Below are positions 1 through 9,880 of a stretch of 64,000 nt of DNA, piece after piece. Positions within the stretch are counted from its first letter, which is position 1. Every line of letters starts with the position of its first letter. Both the position numbers and the translations under genes were made by a program. The notes under the pieces were generated by a model. That model searched no databases and was not told the DNA's origin. It saw only the letters and a program-made list of their open reading frames with translations. Source of the DNA: Heterobasidion occidentale (Eukaryota; Basidiomycota; Agaricomycetes; Russulales; Bondarzewiaceae); NCBI GenBank assembly GCA_039111635.1, contig JBCAQO010000012.1, positions 1,550,001 to 1,614,000 on the forward strand, read 5' to 3'.

Positions 1-843
1 GGAAACTATGGAAAGGAATGGGAATAACCCCTGCCCTCAGCACGGCCCTACCACCCCCAAACGGACGGAGAAACAGAACGGGTAAAACAAGAGATCGAGC
101 AATTCCTGCGAGTTTTCTGCAACTACCATCAAGATAAATGGGTTAGACTTGATCCCTTCGCAGAATTCTCCCACAACACCCGAAGACACTCCGCCACTGG
201 GAAGTCGCTGTTTGAAGTCCTTTACGGGTTCAACCCACCATATGGTCGACTCAGCTCTGGAGACCAAGGTGCCCGCAGTAACTGAACGTTTGCGACTAAT
301 CAAAGAAGTCCAAGAAGAGGCAGCCGCAAGTCTACAAATAGCAGCGCAGCACGCCAAGGACCGGGACCTACACAGGAAACTTCCGCAATGGAAGTAGGAA
401 CCCAAGTTTGGTTAGAAGGAACCCATATTCGGACGACTCATCCGAAATTCAAGCTGGCACCTAGACGCTATGGCCCCTTTTCAGTGACTGAAAGAATCGG
501 TCCTCTGGCTTATCGGTTGGAAATACCCGAAACATGGAAGATACACCCGGTGTTTCATGCCTCCATACTCACAAAATATCACGAGACAGAGGCCCACGGA
601 AGGAACTTCCCCAGACCTGCCCAGAGCATGAATGAAGAAGAAGAGCACTACGAAGTGGAGGCCATTCTAGATTCAAGACGCCAGGGACGAGGGACCAAGT
701 ACCTTGTCAAGTGGGTCGGATACTCCGAGGCCGATAACACTTGGGAACCCTTTGCCCTCCTCAAAGATACGGCCGACGAGGCGCTTCGTGAATTCCACGA
801 AAGCTACCCAGACAAGCCCCGACCAGCGGCGATTAAGCTTTAG
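1..843 (+). pseudogene. Ty3/gypsy pol 3' end: integrase and chromodomain (frameshifted, 5' truncated by window)
   Basis: This is the end of a chromoviral Ty3/gypsy polyprotein. The integrase core tail is visible as YHPQTDGETERV (from about 49) and the DPFAEFSHNT...LYGFNPPYG stretch (to about 250). The C-terminal integrase region follows from 388 (VGTQVWLEGTHI, RYGPFSV, HPVFHASIL), then a chromodomain at about 640-790 (YEVEAILDSR, YLVKWVGYSEADNTWEP). Chromodomains target integration to heterochromatin. The reading frame changes near 48 (one extra C), near 240-250 and near 385, so this copy cannot encode an intact integrase. The pol frame ends with a TAG at 841-843, followed closely by a second coding-like region at 901. 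Family assignment is firm; exact frameshift points are approximate. Confidence 0.9.
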
Positions 844-900
844 AAAGGTATAAAAAGGGAGGCATTCCCCCTCTTTCAAAGCAAGAATCCTCCCCAGTAC

Positions 901-2279
901 ATGTCCGACCACTCCTCCCTTGATTACTCCCCTGGACGTGCCATGCTCATCGATGATGGAACTACCTCCTCCCCTTCAAGAAACCCCTCACCAGACATCA
1001 TTCTGGCCGTGGCCAACCCCGACACTGGACGCCCTAGCCGAAGCAGCCGCCCAACGACTCCAGAAGGAGTTCCTGTACAAATCAGTGTCCACCAAACCGC
1101 GCTCACCGTCGAAGATCGAACGGGTTCCCGAGCCTCACCACGGTTTGAGAGAGCTCATGACGAGCACGATGAAGGACGTCAAACAGAAGGAAGGCGTGCT
1201 CCGTCAACGCCTCCGCGACCGACGACAGCGTTGGCTCAAGGAGACGCAAGACAGGAGACGAGAGGCGGAAGAAGACCAGGAAACCCTTCGAACCTGGCAT
1301 CGCCTACAACTGTTGAGGCAGGTGTACAAGAACCAGCAACGACTGGTACATCAGCTGCCAGGACCAGAGGACCCCCTACCAGTAGTCGAGATCTGCACCC
1401 CGGAGAGTTGGAAGGGCTAGGAGACGCACTACTCCAGCGCACCACCATCTCCGCGGTAATTCAGATGGCCACAGCGCTGGCCTTACAAAGGCTCGCTAAC
1501 TTCTTCGCAGGGCCAACCAGGAAGCGAGAGCAACGACATTACCCCGACGCCTCGCTGACGCGAGCGACCAGGTCAGGCTTCTGGCCTACGCAGATGATCA
1601 CAGGGCCGCCTCCTGGTATGCCCGAGGAAATAATGGGGCTTACGCCCTACTCATTCATCCGGACGAGTTCTCCTCCTTCATCAATCTGGAGCTCCTACCC
1701 GCCCTCATCTCGCGCACCGACACAGGACATTCAAGTCACGCCCGTCCCGTTCGGACTGACCCATTCCGCGTCCAACCATGGAGCGAAGCTAGCAGAGCGG
1801 TACCGGCTACAAGCAGTCGAGACGCAACCACCCAGACCGAATATGTCTGGGCTACGGTCCAACGACAGGCCCGAAGAGACCGAGAGACCCTTCCTCCCAT
1901 ATCGGCAGGACAATCCACCGGGCAGGACGCAGGAGGCAGCAATGAGGAGCATCCTCCAAGGTACAGGAGGAATGAAGGACGAGGGAGCCAGAGAACAAGG
2001 GCAACCCTCCAGCCCAGGCGAAGCAGTCCTAGAAGAACTCGACCGAGAGATTCGCCAACTCCAAACCGTCCTCGGGATAATCGAGCTGAAGGAGCACATC
2101 CGCACATTGGTAGAAGAGCTCCAATCCGCCAACGCCCGACTCAGCGAACTACTTCCTGGACTCGAGCGGAACTAGACGCCTGGGACGAGGTCGAAGGCGA
2201 TAACTACGACGACACCGACCCCTACTACAGACCGGACGAAGGGTACGGAGATTATGGAGACATTGGCGGAGGATACTAA
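901..2279 (+). pseudogene. Extra ORF downstream of pol in the gypsy element, broken across frames
   Basis: The longest open frame here (901-2175) is a Pro/Ser/Thr/Arg-rich translation that over much of its length looks like an off-frame reading. Sequence with protein-like composition moves between frames. From 920 to about 1420 the second frame gives a charged coiled-coil-like region (RQRLRDRRQRWLKETQ, EDQETLRTWHRL). Around 1400-1500 the first frame is more natural (GDALLQRTTISAVIQMATAL). From about 1551 to 2279 the third frame gives LLAYADDHRAASWYARGNN, then HPDEFSSFINLELLPAL, and ends in an acidic Tyr/Gly tail (DDTDPYYRPDEGYGDYGDIG) with TAA at 2277-2279. I read this as a decayed extra ORF of the retroelement, possibly gag-like or accessory; no function is assigned. 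Confidence 0.55.
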
Positions 2280-4952
2280 ACCAGGGAGTTGAGGAACCCC
2301 GGGTTTTAGCATGATGACGGAGAGGAAAGGACCCTCCGCATCACAGGTACCGGTTTCACGCACAGGACGCCGGAACTGACGTCCTGCATGACGTTAAACT
2401 GTGAAAAGATAAGAAGGCAGGGGAAGTACCTGACCATTTCGCGTTGCAGCCCTCCGGTCTCAAGATGAAGGACAAGCATTCAACACTCTCATTGTCAAGA
2501 GGTATTCTGACAAGCGAATCGGGCGTCCCGCTTGGATCCCCAGTTTTACAGGGCCCTTTCCGCATTAGGAGGCCCTTAGGATTCACAACATAACCTTGAC
2601 TGGTACATGAATGATGCATGAATATTGGTGGGAAATCGTGTTGCATACCCACCGTTGGGGAACGGTGGATCAACCTCGCTGTCAAGGTCTGACAGGTGTC
2701 TTGGACGTCCCACTTTGGATCTCCGGTTTTACAGGGTCGTTTCCGCATTAGGGGACCCTATCAGCGATGCAGGAACTGATGGCCGCACTTCCATTAGTAC
2801 CCAAAACGGAGGAAAACACATCCGCAACGATGTAAAACTACGAAAGGCTTGGTCCGCAATGACGATAAACTAGTTACCGTCCGGAACGACGCTAAAGCTA
2901 CCAAGACCCTCGGAGCGTGGTTGTATTCTGGCAGACGGTGGAAGTGAGGGCCTCCACCGTTGCAGAACCCTGCCGACTAGGTCGAGGCGCTTCCATATTC
3001 CATACGCCCTACAGTAAAAGAATATGGGGTCGACACGGTTCAATTCCGTGCGAGGGGTTTGGGGACATGGAGCGGGTTGTCAGTCTTCCGACGACAAGAC
3101 CACGACTACTCCATGGTGCGCCCATTCTACCTTGAAGTCCGAAGCAAGGATTCCGCTTCAAGGGCCAGTCAAGAGGCAACTGGGACCGTGCCTAGTGTTG
3201 CTAACATCCGCAACGATGTAAAACTACGGAACGTCCGCAAAGACGTTAAACTACTCCTTTCAGCATAGGAGATGTCGATCGACATCGTTGTTGACACCAC
3301 GATGTTGATCTAGTCCGCGATGACGATAAACTATTTACTCCTTCAAGGATAGGAGACGTGGTTGATGGTCGAACCTTGACCATCAACTAGTCCGAAATGA
3401 CCTTAAACTACCCTCACCCCGGAGGATTAAATCTATCGAGGCTCGGGAGGTTTAAGCCAGGCGATAGCGGACGTCCGCAAAGACGTTAAACTACCACTCC
3501 TTTCAGCATAGGAGATGTCGATCGACATCGTTGTTGACACCACGATGTTGATCTAGTCCGCGATGACGATAAACTATTTACTCCTTCAAGGATAGGAGAC
3601 GTGGTTGATGGTCACGACCTTGACCATCAACTAGTCCGAAATGACCTTAAACTACCCTCACCCCGGAGGATTAAATCTATCGAGGCTCGGGAGGTTCAAG
3701 CCAGGCGATAGCGGACGTCCGCAAAGACTATAAACTAGTTGCCGTCCTTCATGACGATAAACTGAGCTGCCCTTCTGTCTACAGGGCCATGTGAGTTGTG
3801 TCAAAATAGGCTTCCAGTCTATTCTCGCAACTCTATAAGTTATCCGGTTTGATATAGTATAAACCGTCACCATCTTGCCTCAATGGGAACCCTGTCAAGA
3901 TGGCTGTACTTGGTCTAGGGCCCTATGTGCATCACCGATGAATGTTCCGGCGCACAGAAATGGTCTACCATCTTGTTTACAGGTACTCCTACGGTGGGAG
4001 GTGGATAGGTCCGCAACGACCTTGGCATAAACTAGCAGGGCAGTCCGCAACGACTTATGTATAAACTAGCCTCAGTCCGCAACGACTTAAGGATAAACTA
4101 GCGGACGTCCGCAAAGACGCAAAACTACGAACGTCCGGCACGACGTTAAAACTACCAGGACATACCTTACGCTGACCCCGCATAATTACCGTCAAGGTGG
4201 ATACCATGGGCTATTCAAGAGACCATGGGGTTCAAAATCTATTCTTCAAAGTCCTTACCTCGTGTCCAATACCCTTAGTGAAAAACAAACTCTGGACGAA
4301 CACCCAATCTCTAACCTGACAAGGCCACCGTATGGGGCTGACAGAGTTAGGGATCTTCAAAGGGGTCTTGCCGGACTCAAGACAAGTCAAGAAAAATGTT
4401 CGTTCTTGATAGGTTGGTGGGCCTAAGCCTTAGTAAAGCGATCAACCCACACACCTGGAGTCCCCTCGATACCGGAGATCAAGGAGATGAAGATCTATCC
4501 TGGAAACACTGAGACATGGCCTTCGGCACTTTAGAAGAAGAACGACACACACCCATCCACAGACGAGTTTCTATTTCACTATAATCATTCGCACAACACC
4601 TTTCTGCATCGTCGCCAGATGACACTGGCTCATCAAACCTACCAGGGAGCCCTGGTCGAGTAGCTGCCTATTGACTCTAGGAGCGTACTCACACAAAACG
4701 TACGGTGAAGGAAGAACACCGAGGAGAAACACAGTATTGTGGCTGATACTGCAGGACTTCAAATCAAACAGCTCAACGGAGACGGAAAACTCCTAGGCGT
4801 TGTAAACGACGTAGGTCGGTCTTCGCCCAGAAAACGAAGTGATATTGGGAAGACGCATCCCAATCTATTTTGACGACCAGCAAGCAATTGTATGTGGAAT
4901 GACGATGAAGCTCGTTTTGCTCAAGCGAGTAGTCCCCTCAGGAGTTGGGACC
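2280..4952 (+). repeat. Repeat-rich noncoding 3' region of the gypsy element
   Basis: No credible gene lies in this stretch. It carries at least 15 degenerate copies of a motif of about 21 nt, roughly TCCGCAAMGACGTTAAACTA. Examples start near 2821, 2853, 3207, 3234, 3314, 3391, 3474, 3717, 4010, 4075 and 4109. Between copies lie small inverted repeats: CTCCT/AGGAG hairpins, the perfect palindrome GATGTCGATCGACATC (about 3272-3287), and GTTGATGGTC/GACCATCAAC (3361-3370 and 3378-3387). It lies between the last ORF and the polypurine tract, so it belongs to the element's 3' untranslated region. Confidence 0.75.
3231..3714 (+). repeat. Tandem duplication, two units of about 240 bp
   Basis: The segment 3231-3470 is repeated almost exactly as 3471-3714. 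Both units begin ACGTCCGCAAAGACGTTAAA and end with the block CCAGGCGATAGCGG. The second unit carries a few inserted bases (for example CCA after the first motif and AC in the hairpin loop). A third start of the unit follows at 3715. High similarity between units implies a recent duplication inside an otherwise decayed element. Confidence 0.9.
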
Positions 4953-4963
4953 TAGAAAGGGGG
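4953..4963 (+). other. Polypurine tract of the gypsy element
   Basis: The purine run AGAAAGGGGG lies immediately before the TAA that precedes the LTR start at 4967. This is the position where plus-strand DNA synthesis is primed in LTR retroelements. It supports the orientation and the LTR boundary. Confidence 0.75.
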
Positions 4964-4966
4964 TAA

Positions 4967-5588
4967 TGTTATGACTTGACCGATCGGGGCCCTTCGCGGC
5001 CGGTCTAACCGATGGATCAAGCATCACATGCTAGGCGGCTCCACTACGGAGCGTACACCAAGGTATTCGGCATGTCCTTAGGAGCCGACAAGACCGATGG
5101 TTCTTCAAGACATCGGTAGAGGCTATATGAAAGGGACATGAGGCTTACGAAGTTCACACAGTGATAAGGGAGGCATTCACATGCCATGGGCTTAGGGCTT
5201 ATGGGTAAGCACCTCGTCGCACCATGATGGATCAGTGCGACTGGAGAAGTACAAGAGTAGGCGCCGATGAGAAAGACGGCGGCCACAGCTCTCCTAGGAT
5301 GGAAACCTGGAGAAGCACACGGACTCTTACCCTATACCCTATATAGTATATAAGGCCCATAGAATAGGCTGAGGATCTTCAGTCTATTCTCTTTCGTTCA
5401 TTCGTATCTTCGAATACGAAGCTCTTTGTTCTTACACGGTCTTCACACTGTGTAACTTAGAGCCAATCATTATTCCCTCCTGTATCAACGCCTGATACAG
5501 TCGAGACTCCGTCCACCACTCAGTCCATTTTGTGCGACCTAGGGAAGAACCTGTTACTCTTGGGTTATTGAACGAGCCGTTCGTAACA
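4967..5588 (+). mobile_element. 3' LTR of the Ty3/gypsy element (622 bp)
   Basis: The LTR begins TGTTATGACTTG and ends CGTAACA, giving the TG...CA ends and a 5-bp terminal inverted repeat TGTTA/TAACA. A polypurine tract sits directly upstream. A TATA-like stretch (TATATAGTATATAAGG, about 5339-5354) lies near the 3' half and would mark the U3 promoter. The 5' LTR and the left target-site copy are outside the window, so a target duplication cannot be checked. The element is inserted beside the DUF6589-type fragment that follows. Confidence 0.85.
5339..5354 (+). promoter_or_regulatory. TATA box inside the LTR
   Basis: An AT-rich TATATAGTATATAAGG lies about 235 nt before the LTR 3' end, at the place expected for the U3 core promoter of a Ty3/gypsy LTR. 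Confidence 0.5.
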
Positions 5589-5890
5589 CAAATAGCCATG
5601 TTCTGACAAGTTTTTGGAATGTGGTAAATGCAGATTACATGCGTTCATAATCATAATAAATGATACAAGAACAATCTGCTCACATATATCAGGACCATGC
5701 CTACAATAGAGTGTCTCAAACTGCTACTTACCAAGAGGTGGTCTCAGCAACTTTTTCCTAACCCACTTGGCACTGTTTCCTCAAAATAACTGGCATATGA
5801 TGTGGTTGCCAGTATTGCACCGCTCACAATGGTCGCATCAAGCTGAATAGGTGGATGTTTGTGTGCGGGGATGGCAGCTGCAATGAGAAG

Positions 5891-6547
5891 TCAAAAAAAG
5901 GTAGGGCTTTTGTTCTCTGTAGCCAAAAGAAACTTCTTGAGCGAGAACTCATGCAGATAGCTCCAGGAAACATCTCGGTTCAGAAGGTGGAATCCTCCTG
6001 ACTTTAAGGAAAGTTCCTTGGCTTCCTGGTCAACTATGCCTTCCACTGTCTTGATAGCCCACTTGCGTAATCCCCATTGGGCCATTGTTCTTGTATCTGA
6101 ATGTTTGATGGCACTAGCGGGTCTGTTCTTGCTTGCTTGCACAGCTTTAGGAGCACTGTACTTGTTTGCATACATAGCCTCAATGATATCCTGCGCTTTC
6201 ACGGTTGATTTCCCCTTCAAAAATTTGGACACCATTGCTGTGCGAATAGGTGAGTTCCTAGGATCGCTGTGTTGTGGATTTGCGAAGGCATGATAGAGGA
6301 AATGTCTAACAGTCCAGTTTTGGTCTTGGATAAACATGAGGATGGCATCAAGTTTGTGTGCATTGTCAGCATTGGCACAGAGTTTTTTGTCCTCCTTCAT
6401 AGGAGCTGGGATGGGGGGCTCAGTGGTGTCTGCCATGGTATAATAGAATAGTTGCAATATGAAGTTTTCGACAAGGCGACCAATTGTCGCACATGAGCTA
6501 CGGACACGTTCATACTCCGCTACGCAAGGACTACATTTGATCAACAA
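5891..6547 (-). pseudogene. DUF6589-type protein fragment
   Basis: A minus-strand ORF of 218 aa resembles the N-terminal part of DUF6589-type basidiomycete proteins, a large dispersed family often found near transposons. The telling segments are LDAILMFIQDQNWTVRHFLY, MVSKFLKGKSTVKAQDIIEAM and the Trp-rich end WSYLHEFSLKKFLL. A more likely start is the internal Met at about 6436 (MADTTEPPIP). The full family protein is several times longer; here the frame stops at 5891. A possible continuation lies at lower coordinates after a CTTCTCATTGCAG acceptor-like sequence (AAIPAHKHPP...), but it also soon meets a stop. The gypsy LTR ends 300 nt away, so truncation by retroelement insertion is plausible. 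Family recognition is from motif appearance only. Confidence 0.5.
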
Positions 6548-7012
6548 ATATTTTAAACTCCGTCACTAGCAAAGACTACGATACCGACCCCCTTAAGCCA
6601 CCCGCGCAGAAAGCAGACTAGCTCTAGCCTCTAGTGGACCTAGTGAAAGCTAGGTCTCGGCAGTCGGATTCCTGATGTACTGAGTATGACCCTGATGTCT
6701 CCATTCCTTGTATCGCACACATTCAAGTTATGGCCTACGATGCATCGAATTCTGTGATTATTGTCAAATAGCTGTTTCGTCCAGAGTCAGTTTCGAAATC
6801 AAATGAAGGCAAACCTACGTATCTCTCCTCTATCGCGCCTGCATGACGTTCCTGAAAATTCGGCGGGGATGCCTCCTGGGTCCAAGAAATATTTCATAGC
6901 AGTGTACACATCGTACAAATTGTAAAATTACACACACAATGACTTCTCTGGTCAAACGAAACAACAAATCCTGAAGACACTGCAGGGTGAACTCTTCGTG
7001 CTAAACCCCGAC
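6548..7012. other. Intergenic, nothing recognised
   Basis: No coding-like frame, RNA gene or repeat was recognised. It forms the downstream flank of the halogenase gene. Confidence 0.5.
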
Positions 7013-9153
7013 TCACGTCTGCACCCGTTCCAAACCCAGGTTCCCCCTAGTGGTCATCGTGATTAACCCCTCGAACGCCTCGCGGCTGAAGTGCCTATGG
7101 ACATCGAACATGGGATGGATCTGCCTCCGCGCGTTGATTTGATGCAAGACTTGCACTGCTTCCTCGTCATCATTTCCGAATCTCTCCACAACAGCCTCGG
7201 GTGTCATGAGCAGTCCGTCGGCAGCCATGAGACCGCGATCGAGACGTTTCGCGACGGTGGCGTGCATCTCGGGATCAGCGGGCGCGAAGAGGTTGGCGCA
7301 AAATTCAAGGGCTGATTGCACCTCATCTTCCGTGAGCTCTTTTCCGACCTCCCCAGCACCCTGGAAAACTGACCGCGGGGGACTGGGTATGAGCCACCGA
7401 CTCTCTGAGCAGGGACAGCGTTACTTACTTGGTCTGAGAGATGTAAACGCGCGATCGAAGTTGCGCTCGTCGACATCCTGGAGAACAGGGACGTTCTGCG
7501 CCCTTACTTGTTTATACACACCGATGACGACAAGCAAGAAACTAGATTTATTTTCCGTCAAGGATCAGTTGGCGAGAAAGGAAATCGGTAACTGCTCACC
7601 GGGTATAAGCCGTCCCAAATTTAAGGTCATGGAAGGTATTAGCTTCTTGCTCGCTGCAATGTCCACGAATGGAAGCTGCGATGGTGCATGCAGCCGACAA
7701 TCCACTTGTGAATGCCAGGTGCACACCGGAAGAGAAGAAAGGATCAACAAAAGCTATAATGTTCGTGTTCAGTAGTCTGTTCTGAGATCGATGCAATAAC
7801 TCATAGCAAATTCTCACCTGCAGCATCCCCCACGAGTCTGAAATGGTCGCCAGAGAAGGTCGATGCTGAGTAACTCCAATCGCTGGCAGACTTTACTCCG
7901 CTCGCCAGCTTCGCATGCTCGAGCAGCTTCGCCATTCCAGGCGTAAACTGGACTTGCTCCAAATAGTGTTCAGTGAGAATCGACGCCTCATTGTCTTGGC
8001 ATCGTTCCCGAGTAGCCTTCTTCTTGGAAATGCTGGACTCTTGAGATATAACAAATCCCGCGGAGACGGTACCGTCATGAAGAGGTATGTACCAGCTCCA
8101 ACCTGACTGATCTATATCACAGAGATGCCGATTGCGGTCAGTATGAATATTGTGTCTTCCAATGGACCAACCCATCAAAAAGAGGAACAACGAACCAGTG
8201 AGAGCCTCGAACCACGGTGCGTTTTCCCTTGAGGTTCCAGGCGCATAGGTAGCGCCACCAGTCCAATAGCCCCAGCACGCGATATTATTCAAGCTCTGCT
8301 TAAAGTTGCGGTTGTGCAGGTATTGCGTGGACATGATTCCTGCTCTCCCAGAAGCATCCACAAGCCAGTCGAATCGTATAGTTCCTTTGTGTCCGCTCTT
8401 GTCCTCCCAGTCAGCAGCGACGGGACGTCCGGTTGTCTTATCCTGGTCGAAATGGATCTTGACGACCTTAATGGCCTCTGAGACCTGTACACCGTTGCTG
8501 GCCGCGTGTTTCAACAGAAGATGATCGAACTCGGATCGTATCTGTGTGGCACACAGCTGAATAATAGATGAAGATTGGAATTCAGATAGATACTTACGAC
8601 GTTCCAAGATTCATTCTCGGGGTTCAGCAAGACGAAGTCGGTATCTGTAAATCTCGTGTCGGTGACATTGATATGAATAGACTGTGAACGTGGACTGACA
8701 GCCTTCACGGCTATATTGGTTGAGCTTGACGGCGGCGCCAGGCTATACATATCATCAGGAGAGGGTGGGTACCGGAGACCTACAAAATCGTCACCTTCGA
8801 GGTAAATCCATGCGATTTGATAAGTCCCAGTGCGTCTATCAATGAGAGAAATGCACTTGATGAGGGAAGAAGTGTCTCTCCAATATGATACCTAGAGTAA
8901 GATGATGAGCAGTCCAAACGCAACGCAAAACCGTAGACGTTCACCTCGGGAACACGTCCCGCTCAAGTAAGGTCACGCCAAATCCCTCTAGGCGACGCAA
9001 GATAGAGTAAACCAACACATTCAACAAAACAAATATATTGCCCATACCTCTGGCAAGAAGTGTAGCGGCATATGAGCCTGCAGGTCCACCCCCTATAACT
9101 AAGATCTGTGTCGTCAGAGGCTGTAGATTTTTTTTTCAGTTTGAAGATGACAT
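7013..9153 (-). CDS. Flavin-dependent halogenase
   Basis: Multi-exon minus-strand gene for an FAD-dependent halogenase of the basidiomycete ArmH-like type, which chlorinates phenolic substrates using FADH2, O2 and halide. Exons by eye: 7013-7368, 7429-7541, 7600-7753, 7818-8111, 8196-8541, 8598 to about 8650, then short 5' exons to about 9110. Seen in order from the N-terminus: the dinucleotide-binding motif [49 protein letters not shown]; the halogenase signature WxWxIP as [17 protein letters not shown] (about 8110-8065); FRLVGDAAG followed across an intron by [15 protein letters not shown]; a C-terminal helical tail ending LERVQT. WxWxIP separates halogenases from ordinary monooxygenases. 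The start is unclear: the ATG at 9153 meets an in-frame TGA before the FAD motif unless a small intron or other 5' exon exists. Its stop faces away from the O-methyltransferase, so the two are divergent. Confidence 0.88.
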
Positions 9154-9880
9154 GCGACGAAATGGCTGATACGAACAACAGGATGAGTTGAGGAATTCAT
9201 GGATTCGGTGAGGTTATTGGATTCGAAAATAGCTGAAGGCCTTAAATAGCGTACCGAAACGATAGGCACGCATCATGACACGCTGTCCTCTGGATTCATG
9301 TTCCGAGTTTTGCACGTGTTCTCTCGGAATTAGAGCATGTACAATGGAATGTTTTTAAATGAGCAAAAACGTCTGACAATTGTCAATCCTTGAAATTGCA
9401 CTTGTGGGGGATGCCGTATGGCATAAAGGGTGTAAAACCGACCGATGGAATTCCAGCTTCCATATCTTCGCCATTCTGGGCCGCTCAGGGTTGCCGCAGC
9501 GTCCAAAGTTCCTTTCAGAACCGAAGAGGCTCGGGAACATGAGTATTCGCCGATTACTCCATACTTGTGAGCGCTACTGTAGGTGATAGTCTCAGCAGAC
9601 TGATGAAGAGTCGTGACGAATCGATGGGGTGGGTCTCTCCTAAATACAGCTAAGTGTGGATCAAGTTTGGAATTTTCCAAATTAGGTCGCGGCACAGTTC
9701 GGCATGGTCATGACCAATTCGAGCACAGCGCTGGCCGGGTCTTTCCTTTCCTTTTCCCTTTCAGCACCGCAGCTTCGATGAAATACGCTTCCTTTGATAA
9801 GATTATAGGCAAATGTATATGGAGTATCTAGGTGAACGGCGTCTCCCTGCTCCACTCCCAAACCTCACCTCCCCAGAACG
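9154..9880. promoter_or_regulatory. Shared 5' region between halogenase (-) and O-methyltransferase (+)
   Basis: About 730 nt separate the divergent starts of the two tailoring genes. No convincing coding frame was found. A bidirectional promoter is inferred from gene orientation only. Confidence 0.4.

Noticed and set aside
901..2175. Single 424-aa protein in one open frame
   Set aside because: Composition is low-complexity Pro/Ser/Thr/Arg over most of its length, while neighbouring frames carry more natural protein segments; treated as a mostly off-frame reading of a broken ORF.
2820..4150. CRISPR-like array of short repeats
   Set aside because: Fungal nuclear DNA, repeats are degenerate and irregularly spaced, and the spacers themselves contain shared hairpins; it is a retroelement 3' region.
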